This document shows, piece by piece, positions 54,954 through 63,895 of a stretch of 64,000 nt of DNA. Every line of letters begins with the position of its first letter. Within the stretch, counting starts at the first letter, position 1. Below the pieces are notes generated by a model. It did no database searches and was not told the DNA's origin. It saw nothing but the letters and a program-made list of their open reading frames with translations. The position numbers were made by a program, and so were the translations under genes. Origin of the DNA: Paracoccus denitrificans (GTDB lineage: Bacteria > Pseudomonadota > Alphaproteobacteria > Rhodobacterales > Rhodobacteraceae); contig NZ_FNEA01000014.1 in NCBI RefSeq assembly GCF_900100045.1, positions 1 through 64,000 of the forward strand, given 5' to 3'.

Positions 54954-56366
54954 ATGACGATTTACTACAATGAAATGGTCGATGGCGGCCTAGTGCGCGA
55001 GCCCTACGCCATGCTCTCGGACTGGATCGAGACCATGCCGGCCGAGATCCGCCAGATGAAGCAGGCCGAGGCCGAGGCGCTGTTTCGCCGCATCGGCATC
55101 ACCTTCGCCGTGTATGGCGAGGGCGGCGACCCGGACCGGCTGATCCCCTTCGACATGATGCCGCGGGTGTTCCTGCAAGGCGAATGGCGCCGGCTGGAGC
55201 GCGGCATCAAGCAGCGGGCGCGGGGGCTGAACGCCTTTCTGCGCGATGTCTACGGCCGGGGCGAGATCGTGCGCGCCGGCCGCATCCCGGCGCCGCTGGT
55301 CTATCGGAACGCCGCCTATGAAAAGGCGGTGGTCGGCTTCGTGCCGCCGCGCGGGGTGTTCTCGCATATCGTCGGCATCGACATCGTGCGCACCGGCCGG
55401 GACGAGTTCCATGTGCTGGAGGACAATTGCCGCACCCCCTCGGGCGTCAGCTACATGCTGGAGAACCGCGAGATCATGATGCGGATGTTCCCGGCGCTGT
55501 TTCGCAACAACCGCATCGAGCCGGTGGACCAGTATCCCGAATTGCTGCGCCGCACGCTCGCCTCGGTCGCGCCGGCGAAATGCGAGGGCGAGCCGACCGT
55601 GGTGATCCTGACGCCCGGCCACTACAACAGCGCCTATTACGAGCACAGCTTCCTTGCCAACCTGATGGGGGTGGAGCTGGTCGAGGGCAGCGACCTGTTC
55701 GTCGACGGCGGCTTCGTCTACATGCGCACCACGCAGGGGCCGAAACGGGTGGACGTGATCTATCGCCGCATCGACGACCAGTTCCTCGACCCGCTGTGCT
55801 TTCGCCGCGATTCCATGCTGGGCGTGCCGGGGCTGATGGATGTCTGGCGCTCGGGCGGGGTCTCGATCGCCTCGGCCCCCGGCGCGGGCGTGGCCGACGA
55901 CAAGGCGGTCTATACCTTCGTGCCCGAGATGATCCGCTTCTATCTGGGCGAAGAGCCGATCCTGAACAACGTCCAGACCTGGACGCTGTGGAAGGACGAC
56001 GACTACCGCTATGTCATGGCCAATCTCAAGGACCTGGTGGTCAAGGAGGTGCATGGCTCGGGCGGCTACGGCATGCTGATCGGGCCGCGCGCGACCAAGG
56101 CCGAGATCGAGGCATTTGCCGAGCGCATCAAGGCCGATCCCGGCAATTACATCGCCCAGCCCACGCTGGCGCTGTCCACCAGCCCGACCTTTGTCGACGA
56201 GGGCGTGGCGCCGCGCCATGTCGATTTGCGCCCCTTCTGCCTTTGCGGCGACCGGATCGAGCTGGTGCCCGGCGGGCTGACCCGCGTGGCGCTGCGCGAG
56301 GGCTCGCTGGTGGTGAACTCGTCGCAAGGCGGGGGCGTCAAGGACACCTGGGTTCTGTCGGAATAG
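54954..56366 (+). CDS. Circularly permuted ATP-grasp protein (type 2)
   Basis: ATP-grasp ligase of the CP-ATP-grasp type 2 family (470 residues), predicted to form amide bonds to peptides or amines. Characteristic segments: LFRRIGITFAVYGEGGDPDRLIPFDMMPRVFLQGEWRRLERGIKQRARGLNAFL, VLEDNCRTPSGVSYMLENREIMMRMFP, NLKDLVVKEVHGSGGYGMLIGP and NSSQGGGVKDTWVL at the end. First of four closely spaced genes with alpha-E, transglutaminase and Anbu. The start at MTIYYNEM follows AAGGGTGG. Substrate unknown. Confidence 0.93.
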   Translation: MTIYYNEMVDGGLVREPYAMLSDWIETMPAEIRQMKQAEAEALFRRIGITFAVYGEGGDPDRLIPFDMMPRVFLQGEWRRLERGIKQRARGLNAFLRDVYGRGEIVRAGRIPAPLVYRNAAYEKAVVGFVPPRGVFSHIVGIDIVRTGRDEFHVLEDNCRTPSGVSYMLENREIMMRMFPALFRNNRIEPVDQYPELLRRTLASVAPAKCEGEPTVVILTPGHYNSAYYEHSFLANLMGVELVEGSDLFVDGGFVYMRTTQGPKRVDVIYRRIDDQFLDPLCFRRDSMLGVPGLMDVWRSGGVSIASAPGAGVADDKAVYTFVPEMIRFYLGEEPILNNVQTWTLWKDDDYRYVMANLKDLVVKEVHGSGGYGMLIGPRATKAEIEAFAERIKADPGNYIAQPTLALSTSPTFVDEGVAPRHVDLRPFCLCGDRIELVPGGLTRVALREGSLVVNSSQGGGVKDTWVLSE

Positions 56367-56380
56367 GAAAGGGGCCAGCC

Positions 56381-57340
56381 ATGCTCAGCCGCACCGCCGC
56401 CAACCTGTTCTGGATGGGCCGCCATCTGGAGCGCGCCGAAACCGCCGCCCGCCTTCTGGACGTGGGTGCGCGCATCACCCTGCTGCCGAACACCGCCGAG
56501 GGCTATCGCAACGAATGGGAATCGCTCTTGCGCGCCTCGGGCGCGCAGGCCGCCTTTGCCGAGCGCTACGGCGACGAGATCACCCAGGAGAACGTCGAGA
56601 CCTGGCTGTTCTTCGACCATGCCAACCCTTCCTCGGTCGCCTCGTGCATCGAGCGCGCGCGCGAGGGCGGGCGGATCGTGCGCACGGCGCTGACCAGCCA
56701 GGTCTGGGACGCGCTGAACAGCGCCTATCAGGATCTGCGGGCGCTGGAACGCCGGTCGCGCGGCCAGCTCGACCCCGCCATGCTGACCGATTTCACCACC
56801 CGGCACAGCTCGACCGTGCGCGGGGCGATCAACGCCACGCAACTGCGCAACGACGGCTGGCATTTCATCAATCTGGGCTATTCGCTGGAACGTGCCGACG
56901 CCACCGCCCGGCTGCTGGACGTGAAATACTTCGTGCTGCTGCCGCGGGTCGAGTTCGTAGGCTCGGGCCTCGACAATTACCAATGGCAGGTGATCCTGCG
57001 CGCGCTTTCGGCGCATCGGGCGTTCCACTGGGCCTATGGCGGCGAGGTGACGGCCAGCAAGGTCGCGGATTTCCTGATCCTGAACGGCGAGAGCCCGCGT
57101 TCGCTTCTGACCTCGCTTTACGAGGCGGTCTGGCATCTGGACGGGCTGGTGCGCCGCTATGGCGCCGCGGTGCCGGCCAGCGCCTCGGCCCGCGCGCATG
57201 AGACGCTGGAGCAGTTGATCGCCCGCGACATCGAGGCGATCTTCGACGAAGGGCTGCACGAGTTCCTGTCCTGGTTCATCAATGAGGTGGCCAGCATCTC
57301 GAATGCCGTGCATGACGATTACCTGAGCGGACGGATGTAG
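56381..57340 (+). CDS. Alpha-E domain protein
   Basis: All-helical protein of the alpha-E family (319 residues), always found with the CP-ATP-grasp partner. The N-terminus LSRTAANLFWMGRHLERAETAARLLDVG and the repeat of the same pattern near residue 165 (HFINLGYSLERADATARLLDVKYF) show two related helical halves, with EGLHEFLSWFINEVASISNAVHDDYL at the end. Its role in the proposed peptide modification is unknown. It follows the ATP-grasp gene by 14 bp, and AAAGGGG precedes the start. Confidence 0.93.
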   Translation: MLSRTAANLFWMGRHLERAETAARLLDVGARITLLPNTAEGYRNEWESLLRASGAQAAFAERYGDEITQENVETWLFFDHANPSSVASCIERAREGGRIVRTALTSQVWDALNSAYQDLRALERRSRGQLDPAMLTDFTTRHSSTVRGAINATQLRNDGWHFINLGYSLERADATARLLDVKYFVLLPRVEFVGSGLDNYQWQVILRALSAHRAFHWAYGGEVTASKVADFLILNGESPRSLLTSLYEAVWHLDGLVRRYGAAVPASASARAHETLEQLIARDIEAIFDEGLHEFLSWFINEVASISNAVHDDYLSGRM

Positions 57341-57350
57341 GGGGCGGACG

Positions 57351-58157
57351 ATGCGGCTGAAGATCACCCACGAGACCAGCTATTGCTACGATCCGCCGGC
57401 GCAGGGACTGGTGCAGAGCCTGCGGCTGACGCCCTCGGTCCATGAGGGGCAGCGGGTCGCGGACTGGACGATTTCGGTCAGCGGCGGCCAGCGCGGCGCC
57501 GCATTTCGCGACGGTGCCGGCGACTGGATCGAGGGCTGGAGCGTGCGCGGCCCGGTGCAGGAGATCGTGGTCTCGATCGCTGGCCAGGTCGAGACCCGCG
57601 ACACCGCCGGCGTGCTGCGCGGCCACCGCGAGACGGTGAATCCGCTGGTCTATCTGCGCCCGACGGCGGCGACCCGGATCGACGCGGCGTTGCGCGACCT
57701 TGCCCTTTCCGAACAGGGCGAGGACGGGCTGGACCTTGCGCACCGGCTGGCCGCGGCCGTCGCAAGGGCCATCGCCTATGAGCCGGGCGTGACCGAGGCG
57801 CATACCACCGCCGCCGAGGCCCTGGCGCTGGGGCAGGGGGTCTGCCAGGACCATGCCCATGCGCTGATCGCCTGCGCCCGCGAACGCGGCCTGCCGGCGC
57901 GCTATGTCTCGGGCTATCTGCATTCCAATGCCGGGGGCGAGCCGCATGACGCCGCCCATGCCTGGGCCGAGATCCATGTCGGCTCCCTCGGCTGGGTCGG
58001 CTTCGACGCCGCGAATGCCTGCTGCCCGGACGACCGCTATGTCCGGCTGGGCTCGGGGCTGGACGCGGACGATGCGGCGCCGGTGCGCGGCACCACCTTC
58101 GGCTCGGGCGAGGAAAGCCTGGACGTGCGGGTGCAGGTCGAGGAGATGGAGCAGTAA
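57351..58157 (+). CDS. Transglutaminase-like cysteine protease/transferase
   Basis: Transglutaminase-fold protein (268 residues) with an N-terminal beta-sandwich (MRLKITHETSYCYDPPAQGLVQSLRLTP) and a catalytic triad C165 (GQGVCQDHAH), H203 (DAAHAWAEIHVG) and D219 (GFDAANACCPDDRYV). No signal peptide, so it acts in the cytoplasm. Proposed to cut or transfer peptides within the ATP-grasp/alpha-E system. Ten bp after the alpha-E gene, same operon; 63 bp before Anbu. Confidence 0.93.
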   Translation: MRLKITHETSYCYDPPAQGLVQSLRLTPSVHEGQRVADWTISVSGGQRGAAFRDGAGDWIEGWSVRGPVQEIVVSIAGQVETRDTAGVLRGHRETVNPLVYLRPTAATRIDAALRDLALSEQGEDGLDLAHRLAAAVARAIAYEPGVTEAHTTAAEALALGQGVCQDHAHALIACARERGLPARYVSGYLHSNAGGEPHDAAHAWAEIHVGSLGWVGFDAANACCPDDRYVRLGSGLDADDAAPVRGTTFGSGEESLDVRVQVEEMEQ

Positions 58158-58220
58158 CCCCGGTTGCACGGGGCGCGGGGCGGTCGTATGCCTCGGGGAA
58201 TTCTGTGCCAGGAAACGGTC

Positions 58221-58946
58221 ATGACCTATTGCGTCGGCTTGAAGCTCAACGAAGGGCTGGTTCTGCTCTCGGATACCCGGACGAATGCCGGGCTGGACAA
58301 TATCTCGACCTATCGCAAGATGTTCTTCTTCGAGCAGCCGGGCGAGCGGGTGATCGCCATCCTGACCGCCGGCAGCCTGTCGCTGACCCAGACCACCATC
58401 GCGCGGCTGCAAGAGGCCATCGACCTGCCCGAGGCCGACGAGACCAGCTCGATCATGCATGCCGCGACCATGCTTCAGGTCGCGACGATCATCGGCCAGA
58501 CGCTGAACCGCACCCGGCGCGAGATCGTCGAGCAATGCCGCGACCTGAACCAGCAGGCCAGCGCCAGCATGATCGTCGGCGGCCAGCGCGCGGGCGGCGA
58601 GATGCGGCTGTTCCTGGTCTATCCCGAGGGCAATTTCATCGAGGCGACCGAGGACACGCCGTTTCTGCAGATCGGCGAGCATAAATACGGCAAGCCGATC
58701 CTGGACCGGGTGGTGCGGCCCGACACCTCGCTGGCCGATGCGCAAAAGGCGGTGCTCCTGTCGATGGATTCGACGCTGCGCTCGAACCTGTCGGTGGGGA
58801 TGCCGCTGGACCTGGCGGTGATCCGCAAGGACGACTGCCGGGTCAGCCACAAGCGCCGCATCCTCGAGGGCGACCCGGCCTTCATGGCCATGTCCGCCGC
58901 CTGGTCCGCCGCGCTGCGCGACAGTTTCGTCAAGGTGACGATCTAG
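58221..58946 (+). CDS. Anbu (ancestral beta subunit) proteasome-like peptidase
   Basis: Proteasome-type NTN hydrolase of the Anbu group (241 residues). After loss of the first Met, T1 (MTYCVGLKLNEGLVLLSDTRTNAGLDNISTYRKM) is the nucleophile; D17 and K32 in the mature numbering match the proteasome-site residues Asp17 and Lys33. Fold segments IIGQTLNRTRREIVEQCRDLNQQASASMIVGGQRAGGEMRLFLVYPEGN are typical. Anbu forms open-ring or helical assemblies in studied cases. It is the last gene of the cluster. The ATG follows AGGAAA; the upstream in-frame extension would hide the nucleophile. Confidence 0.95.
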   Translation: MTYCVGLKLNEGLVLLSDTRTNAGLDNISTYRKMFFFEQPGERVIAILTAGSLSLTQTTIARLQEAIDLPEADETSSIMHAATMLQVATIIGQTLNRTRREIVEQCRDLNQQASASMIVGGQRAGGEMRLFLVYPEGNFIEATEDTPFLQIGEHKYGKPILDRVVRPDTSLADAQKAVLLSMDSTLRSNLSVGMPLDLAVIRKDDCRVSHKRRILEGDPAFMAMSAAWSAALRDSFVKVTI

Positions 58947-58958
58947 CGCCGCCCGCCG

Positions 58959-61595
58959 TCACGGCTCGCCATCCAGCATGCCGCGGAGTTCATAGACCAG
59001 GTCCAGCGCCTCGCGGGCGCTGATCGTGTCGGGGTTCAGGCTGCGCAGGCGGTCCTCGACCACCGAGGGCTTCGCCTTGCCCGCGGGTGCGGGGGCCGGC
59101 GCGGCGCGGAACAGCGGCAGGTCGTCGAGCAGCGCGGCGGGCTTGCCGGTGCCCTGCCGCTCGCCGCTTTCCAGCTGGTGCAGGATATCGCGGGCGCGGT
59201 CCACAACCGAGGGCGGCAGCCCCGCCAGCCGCGCCACCTGCACGCCATAGGAGCGGTCGGCGGCGCCCTTCCTGACCTCGTGCAGGAAGATCACCTCGCC
59301 CTCCCATTCGCGCACCGCGACGGTGGCGTTCTCGACGCCGGGCAGGCGCGCCGACAGCGATGTCATCTCGTGGTAATGCGTGGCGAACAGCGCCCGGCAG
59401 CGGTTCGTGGCATGCAGATGCTCCATCACCGCCCAGGCGATGCTGAGCCCGTCCCAGGTCGCGGTGCCGCGCCCGATCTCGTCCAGGATCACCAGCGCAT
59501 GGTCGTCGGCCTGGTTCAGGATCGCCGCCGTCTCGACCATCTCGACCATGAAGGTCGAGCGGCCGCGCGCCAGGTCGTCCGCCGCGCCGACGCGGCTGAA
59601 AAGCTGGCTGACCAGCCCGATATGGGCGCGGCGCGCGGGCACGAAGCCGCCCGCCTGCGCGAGGATGGCGATCAGCGCATTCTGGCGCAGAAAGGTCGAT
59701 TTTCCGGCCATGTTCGGGCCGGTCAGCAGCCAGATCGCCGGGGTCTCGCCCTGGGTCAGCGCGCAGTCGTTGGCGACGAAAGCCTCGCCCTTGCGCTTGA
59801 GCGCACGCTCCACGACCGGGTGCCGGCCGCCCTCGATCACGAAGGCGCGGCTGGCATCGACCTCGGGGCGCACCCAGCCCTCGCCCGAGGCGAGGTCGGC
59901 GAAAGCGGCGGTCAGGTCGATCTCGGCCAGCGCGCGGGCCGCCTGCCCGACGGGGCCGGCCCGGTCCAGCACGGCGCGGGACAGGCGGGCAAAGATCTCG
60001 CGCTCGATCTCCAGCGCGCGGTCGCGGGCGTTGAGGATGCGGGTTTCCAGTTCGGACAGCTCGACCGTGGTGAAGCGGATCTGGTTCGCCGTGGTCTGGC
60101 GGTGGATGAACCGCTCGTTCAGCGGCGGGGCCAGCATCCGTTCCGCATGGGTCGAAGTCGTCTCGATGAAGTAACCCAGGACGTTGTTATGCTTGATCTT
60201 CAGGCTCTGCACGCCGGTCTCTGCGATATAGTCGGCTTGCATGCGGGCGATGACGCCGCGGCCCTCGTCGCGCAGGCGGCGGGTTTCGTCCAGGTCCTCG
60301 TCATAGCCCGGCGCGACAAAGCCGCCGTCGCGCGCCAGCAAGGGCGGTTCGGCCACCAGCGCCTCGTCCAGCAGGTCGATCAGCGCGTCGTGGCCGGTCA
60401 GGTCGTGCGCCGCCTCGGCCAGCACGGCGATCTCGTCGTTGCCCAGCATTGCGGCGATGGCCGCGCCTTGCGTCAGCCCGGCGCGGATTGCGGCCAGGTC
60501 GCGCGGCCCGCCCCGCTCCAGCGCCAGTCGCGAGAGGGCACGGTCCATGTCGGGCGCGCGCGACAGCGCCTCGCGCAGATCGGCGGTCAGGCGCGGCTCG
60601 TCCACCAGATGCGCCACCGCCGCCTGCCGGGCGTGGATTTCGTCCAGGTCGCGCGAGGGGGCGCTGATGCGGCGTTCCAGCAGCCGCGCGCCGCCCGCCG
60701 TCACGCTGCGGTCGATGGCGGCCAGCAGGCTGCCCTCGCGCCCGCCGGACAGGGCCTGCGTCAGCTCCAGGTTGCGGCGTGTCGCGGCGTCGATCTGCAT
60801 GGCGCCGCCAAGCGCCTCGCGCACCGGCGGGCGGATCAGCGGCATCCGGCCCTTTTGCGTCAGTTCCAGGTAATCGGCGATGGCACCCATGGCGGCCAGT
60901 TCGGCGCGGGAAAACTGGCCGAACCCGTCCAGCGTCTCGACCGAAAACAGCGCGCACAGCCGGCGCGTCGCCGCGCTGCTGTCGAAGCTGCCGCCGGGCA
61001 GTTCCGTCAGCGCGGCCCCCGCCTCGGCGGCGATCTCATCGAGGTTCGCGCCCTCGGCCGCCAGCAATTCGCGTGGCGCGTGGCGGGCGAGTTCGGGGGC
61101 CAGCCGCGCCGGCGGGCAGGGCATGACGCGGAAGGCGCCGGTCGAGATGTCCACCCAGGCCAGCGCCGATTCATCGCGCACACTGGCAAAGCTGGCCAGG
61201 AAATTGTGCCGCCGCGCCTCCAGCAGCGATTCCTCGGTCAGCGTGCCGGGGGTGACGAGCCGCACCACATCGCGGGCGACGACGGATTTGCTGCCGCGCT
61301 TCTTGGCCTCGGCCGGATCCTCCATCTGCTCGGCGATGGCGACGCGGAAGCCCTTGCGGATCAGCGTCAGCAGGTAGCTTTCGGCGGCATGGACCGGCAC
61401 GCCGCACATTGGGATCGGCTCGCCCAGATGGGTGCCGCGTTTCGTCAGCGCGATGTCGAGGGCGGCGGCGGCGGCCACCGCGTCCTCGAAGAACATCTCG
61501 TAGAAATCGCCCATGCGATAGAACAGCAGCGCGCCGGGATTGGCCTCGCGGATCGCGAGATACTGCGCCATCATCGGAGTGGGTTGGTCGCTCAT
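58959..61595 (-). CDS. mutS: DNA mismatch repair protein MutS
   Basis: Mismatch-binding ATPase (878 residues). The mismatch-probing Phe-x-Glu is in FYRMGDFYEMFFEDA near the N-terminus. The core and clamp domains follow, then the ATPase with Walker A LLTGPNMAGKSTFLRQ, Walker B LVILDEIGRGTATWDGLSIAW and the C-terminal helix-turn-helix region. The start is placed at MSDQPTPMMAQYLAIREANPGALL. The frame stays open about 930 bases upstream on this strand, but that part is antisense to the next gene. Convergent with Anbu, 12 bp apart. Confidence 0.96.
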   Translation of the reverse strand: MSDQPTPMMAQYLAIREANPGALLFYRMGDFYEMFFEDAVAAAAALDIALTKRGTHLGEPIPMCGVPVHAAESYLLTLIRKGFRVAIAEQMEDPAEAKKRGSKSVVARDVVRLVTPGTLTEESLLEARRHNFLASFASVRDESALAWVDISTGAFRVMPCPPARLAPELARHAPRELLAAEGANLDEIAAEAGAALTELPGGSFDSSAATRRLCALFSVETLDGFGQFSRAELAAMGAIADYLELTQKGRMPLIRPPVREALGGAMQIDAATRRNLELTQALSGGREGSLLAAIDRSVTAGGARLLERRISAPSRDLDEIHARQAAVAHLVDEPRLTADLREALSRAPDMDRALSRLALERGGPRDLAAIRAGLTQGAAIAAMLGNDEIAVLAEAAHDLTGHDALIDLLDEALVAEPPLLARDGGFVAPGYDEDLDETRRLRDEGRGVIARMQADYIAETGVQSLKIKHNNVLGYFIETTSTHAERMLAPPLNERFIHRQTTANQIRFTTVELSELETRILNARDRALEIEREIFARLSRAVLDRAGPVGQAARALAEIDLTAAFADLASGEGWVRPEVDASRAFVIEGGRHPVVERALKRKGEAFVANDCALTQGETPAIWLLTGPNMAGKSTFLRQNALIAILAQAGGFVPARRAHIGLVSQLFSRVGAADDLARGRSTFMVEMVETAAILNQADDHALVILDEIGRGTATWDGLSIAWAVMEHLHATNRCRALFATHYHEMTSLSARLPGVENATVAVREWEGEVIFLHEVRKGAADRSYGVQVARLAGLPPSVVDRARDILHQLESGERQGTGKPAALLDDLPLFRAAPAPAPAGKAKPSVVEDRLRSLNPDTISAREALDLVYELRGMLDGEP

Positions 61596-61751
61596 GTCCA
61601 GCCTTGTCGCCTGCGGTCCCGTTCTTCTAGGGGATGCGCGGGCCGATGCAAACAGGATGCGGGCAAGTTGCCGCAGGAACGCAAGAATCCCGGTGACAGC
61701 CGCCCCTTGTTGCGGCATCGTCTGCGGGAAAACAGTCTTGGGGCGGTGGCG

Positions 61752-62591
61752 ATGAAATCGTTGATTCTGGGCGCAATCATGCTGCCGTTCGCGGGCGTGG
61801 CCGTCGCAGCCTGCCCGGATGTCTCGTTGATGCAGAACGCCGCGCGCGGCTGGATCGCCGGCCAGCGCCTGCCCGACCCGCTGGTGCGCACCGTCGAGGA
61901 GGGGGCCTGCGCCTATGCCAGTTTCCGCAGCGTGCTGGAGGCGGAACTGGGCGCTCCGGTCGGGGTGAAGGTCGGCTTCACCTCGAAGCCGGTGCAAGAG
62001 CGGTTCGGCGTGTCCGAGCCGGTGGCCGGGGCGCTGTTCGCGCCGATGCTGCTGCCGGACGGGGCGCGGCTCAGCCTCAAGGGCGGCCGCGACCCGTTTT
62101 TCGAGGCCGATCTGGTCGTGACCGTGGGCAGTTCCGCCATCATGCAGGCCCGGACGCGCGAAGAGGTGGCGGCCGCGCTCAAGGATGTGCGGCCCTTCAT
62201 CGAATTGCCCGACCTGGCGCTGCAAAAGGACGTGGTGCCGACCGGACCCCTGATGGTGGCCTATGGCGTCACGCCCTGGCGCGGCGTGCTGGGGCGGGGC
62301 ATCCCGATTTCCGAATTGCGCGATCCGGTCGCCGATCTGGCGGCGCTGACGGTGAACCTGAAACTTGACGGCAAGAGCATCGGCACCGGCTCGGGCGAGA
62401 TGCTGCTGGGCCATCCGCTGGACGTGGTGTTGTGGCTGGTCCAGCAGGGCCGCTATGAGCTGAAGCCCGGCTCGGTGATCTCGTTGGGTTCGCTGGGCAC
62501 GCTGCATCCCGCCCAGCCCGGCCACCGGGTCGAGGCCGAATACCGCATCGGCGGCAGGGCCATGAAGGTGGGGCTGGTGCTGGTGCCCTGA
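61752..62591 (+). CDS. Fumarylacetoacetase/2-keto-4-pentenoate hydratase-like protein with signal peptide
   Basis: FAH-fold protein (279 residues). Unlike typical family members it starts with a signal peptide (MKSLILGAIMLPFAGVAVAA, cleavage before CPDV). Features: VGVKVGFTSKPVQERFGVSEPVAGALFAPMLLPDGARL, DPFFEADLVVTVGSS (metal-site region), VRPFIELPDLAL and GSGEMLLGHPLDVVLWLVQQ. MhpD and related hydratases are cytoplasmic, so a periplasmic form is unusual. The reaction is unknown, and the metal ligands need checking by alignment. It is divergent from mutS. Confidence 0.82.
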   Translation: MKSLILGAIMLPFAGVAVAACPDVSLMQNAARGWIAGQRLPDPLVRTVEEGACAYASFRSVLEAELGAPVGVKVGFTSKPVQERFGVSEPVAGALFAPMLLPDGARLSLKGGRDPFFEADLVVTVGSSAIMQARTREEVAAALKDVRPFIELPDLALQKDVVPTGPLMVAYGVTPWRGVLGRGIPISELRDPVADLAALTVNLKLDGKSIGTGSGEMLLGHPLDVVLWLVQQGRYELKPGSVISLGSLGTLHPAQPGHRVEAEYRIGGRAMKVGLVLVP

Positions 62592-62657
62592 GCGGCCGGG
62601 GCCGGGCGCGGTTCCCTTGGGTCAACTGCGAAAAAAAGCTTTGCCAGCAGGGCCTTC

Positions 62658-62675
62658 CTGTCGCAAGACTGTCAT
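62658..62675 (+). promoter_or_regulatory. PHO box upstream of the ABC transporter operon
   Basis: CTGTCGC (62658-62664), AAGA, CTGTCAT (62669-62675): two 7-bp repeats spaced by four bases, as in the PhoB consensus CTGTCAT-N4-CTGTCAT. TAGGTG (62686-62691), ten bases later, may be the -10. Confidence 0.7.
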
Positions 62676-62735
62676 GGGGGGCCGCTAGGTGGCATCCAGC
62701 CGCCGATGGGGCGTGTTCTGGAACGGAGTTGACCA

Positions 62736-63842
62736 ATGACCATTCAATCGACCGCGGCAGGACTGGCCGCGCTGACCCTGCTGGCGGGTTCGGGGGCGGC
62801 CGTGGCCCAGGACCTGGCGGCGCTGGAAGAGGCCGCCAAGGCCGAGGGCATGCTGACCACCATCGCCCTGCCGCATGACTGGTGCAACTACGGCGGCGTG
62901 ATCGAGGGCTTCAAGGCGAAATACCCCGAGATCAAGGTCAACGAGCTGAACCCCGACGCGGGTTCGGCCGATGAGTTGGAGGCGATCCGCGCCAACAAGG
63001 ACAACAAGGGGCCGCAGGCGCCCGACGTGATCGACGTGGGCCTGTCCTTCGGCCCGCAGGCCAAGGCCGAGGGGCTGATCCAGCCCTACAAGGTCGCGAC
63101 CTGGGACACGATTCCCGACGATGCCAAGGATGCCGAGGGCTATTGGTATGGCGATTATTACGGCGTGATGGCCTTTGGCGTGAACACCGACCTGATCGAC
63201 GAGGCGCCGCAAAGCTGGAAGGACCTGACCAAGCCGGAATACGCGAACGCCTTCGCGCTGGCGGGCGATCCGCGCGCCTCGGCCCAGGCGATCATCTCGG
63301 TCATGGCGGCGGGCATCGCCAATGGCGGCGAGCCGGGCGAGGCATCCGGCCAGAAGGGCATGGAATTGATGGCCGATGTGAACAAGGCCGGCAATTTCGT
63401 CCCGGTCATCGGCAAGTCGGCGACCATCGCCCAGGGTGCGACGCCCATCGTCACCGCCTGGGACTACAACCTGCTTTCCTGGCGCGACAGCCTGAACGGC
63501 AACCCGCCGGTCGAGGTGATCATCCCCGAGGACGGCGTGGTCGCGGGCGTCTATGTGCAGGCGATCTCGGCCTATGCGCCGCATCCGAACGCGGCCAAGC
63601 TGTGGATGGAATACCTGTATTCGGACGAGGGCCAGCTGGGTTGGCTCAAGGGCTATTGCCACCCGATCCGCTTCAACGACCTGGCGGCCAACGGCAAGAT
63701 CCCGCAGGAACTGCTGGACGCGCTGCCCCCGGCCGAAGCCTATGAAAAGGCGATCTTCCCGTCGCTGGAGCAGCAAGAGGCCAACAAGAAGGTCGTGACC
63801 GAGGGCTGGGACGGCACCGTCGGCGCGGCGGTCCAGGAATAA
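62736..63842 (+). CDS. ABC transporter substrate-binding protein (spermidine/iron/phosphonate-type fold)
   Basis: Periplasmic binding protein (368 residues) of the SBP_bac_6/8-type group. Signal peptide up to AVAQ; then DLAALEEAAKAEGMLTTIALPHDWCNYGGVIEGFKAKYPEIKVNELNPDAGSADELEAIRANKDN and the C-terminal NAAKLWMEYLYSDEGQLGWLKGYCHPIRFNDL. The group includes spermidine/putrescine, ferric-iron, thiamine and 2-aminoethylphosphonate binders. The PHO box upstream favours a phosphorus compound, such as an organophosphonate or phosphoester; this is inference. The permease gene follows after a hairpin. Confidence 0.87.
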   Translation: MTIQSTAAGLAALTLLAGSGAAVAQDLAALEEAAKAEGMLTTIALPHDWCNYGGVIEGFKAKYPEIKVNELNPDAGSADELEAIRANKDNKGPQAPDVIDVGLSFGPQAKAEGLIQPYKVATWDTIPDDAKDAEGYWYGDYYGVMAFGVNTDLIDEAPQSWKDLTKPEYANAFALAGDPRASAQAIISVMAAGIANGGEPGEASGQKGMELMADVNKAGNFVPVIGKSATIAQGATPIVTAWDYNLLSWRDSLNGNPPVEVIIPEDGVVAGVYVQAISAYAPHPNAAKLWMEYLYSDEGQLGWLKGYCHPIRFNDLAANGKIPQELLDALPPAEAYEKAIFPSLEQQEANKKVVTEGWDGTVGAAVQE

Positions 63843-63847
63843 GGCGC

Positions 63848-63876
63848 GGCGGCCCCGCTTGGATGGCGGGGCCGCC
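63848..63876 (+). terminator. Attenuator-like hairpin between binding protein and permease
   Basis: GGCGGCCCCGC (63848-63858) pairs perfectly with GCGGGGCCGCC (63866-63876). No T-run follows. Same position and likely role as the hairpin between aapJ and aapQ. Confidence 0.6.
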
Positions 63877-63895
63877 CCCGAACTTGCGAGACGGA

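Noticed and set aside
58164-58220. Upstream start for Anbu.
   Set aside because: It would bury the N-terminal threonine nucleophile; the ATG directly before Thr is required by the family.
61596-62525. N-terminal extension of MutS by about 310 codons.
   Set aside because: It is antisense to the FAH-like gene; the standard MutS start is at 61595.
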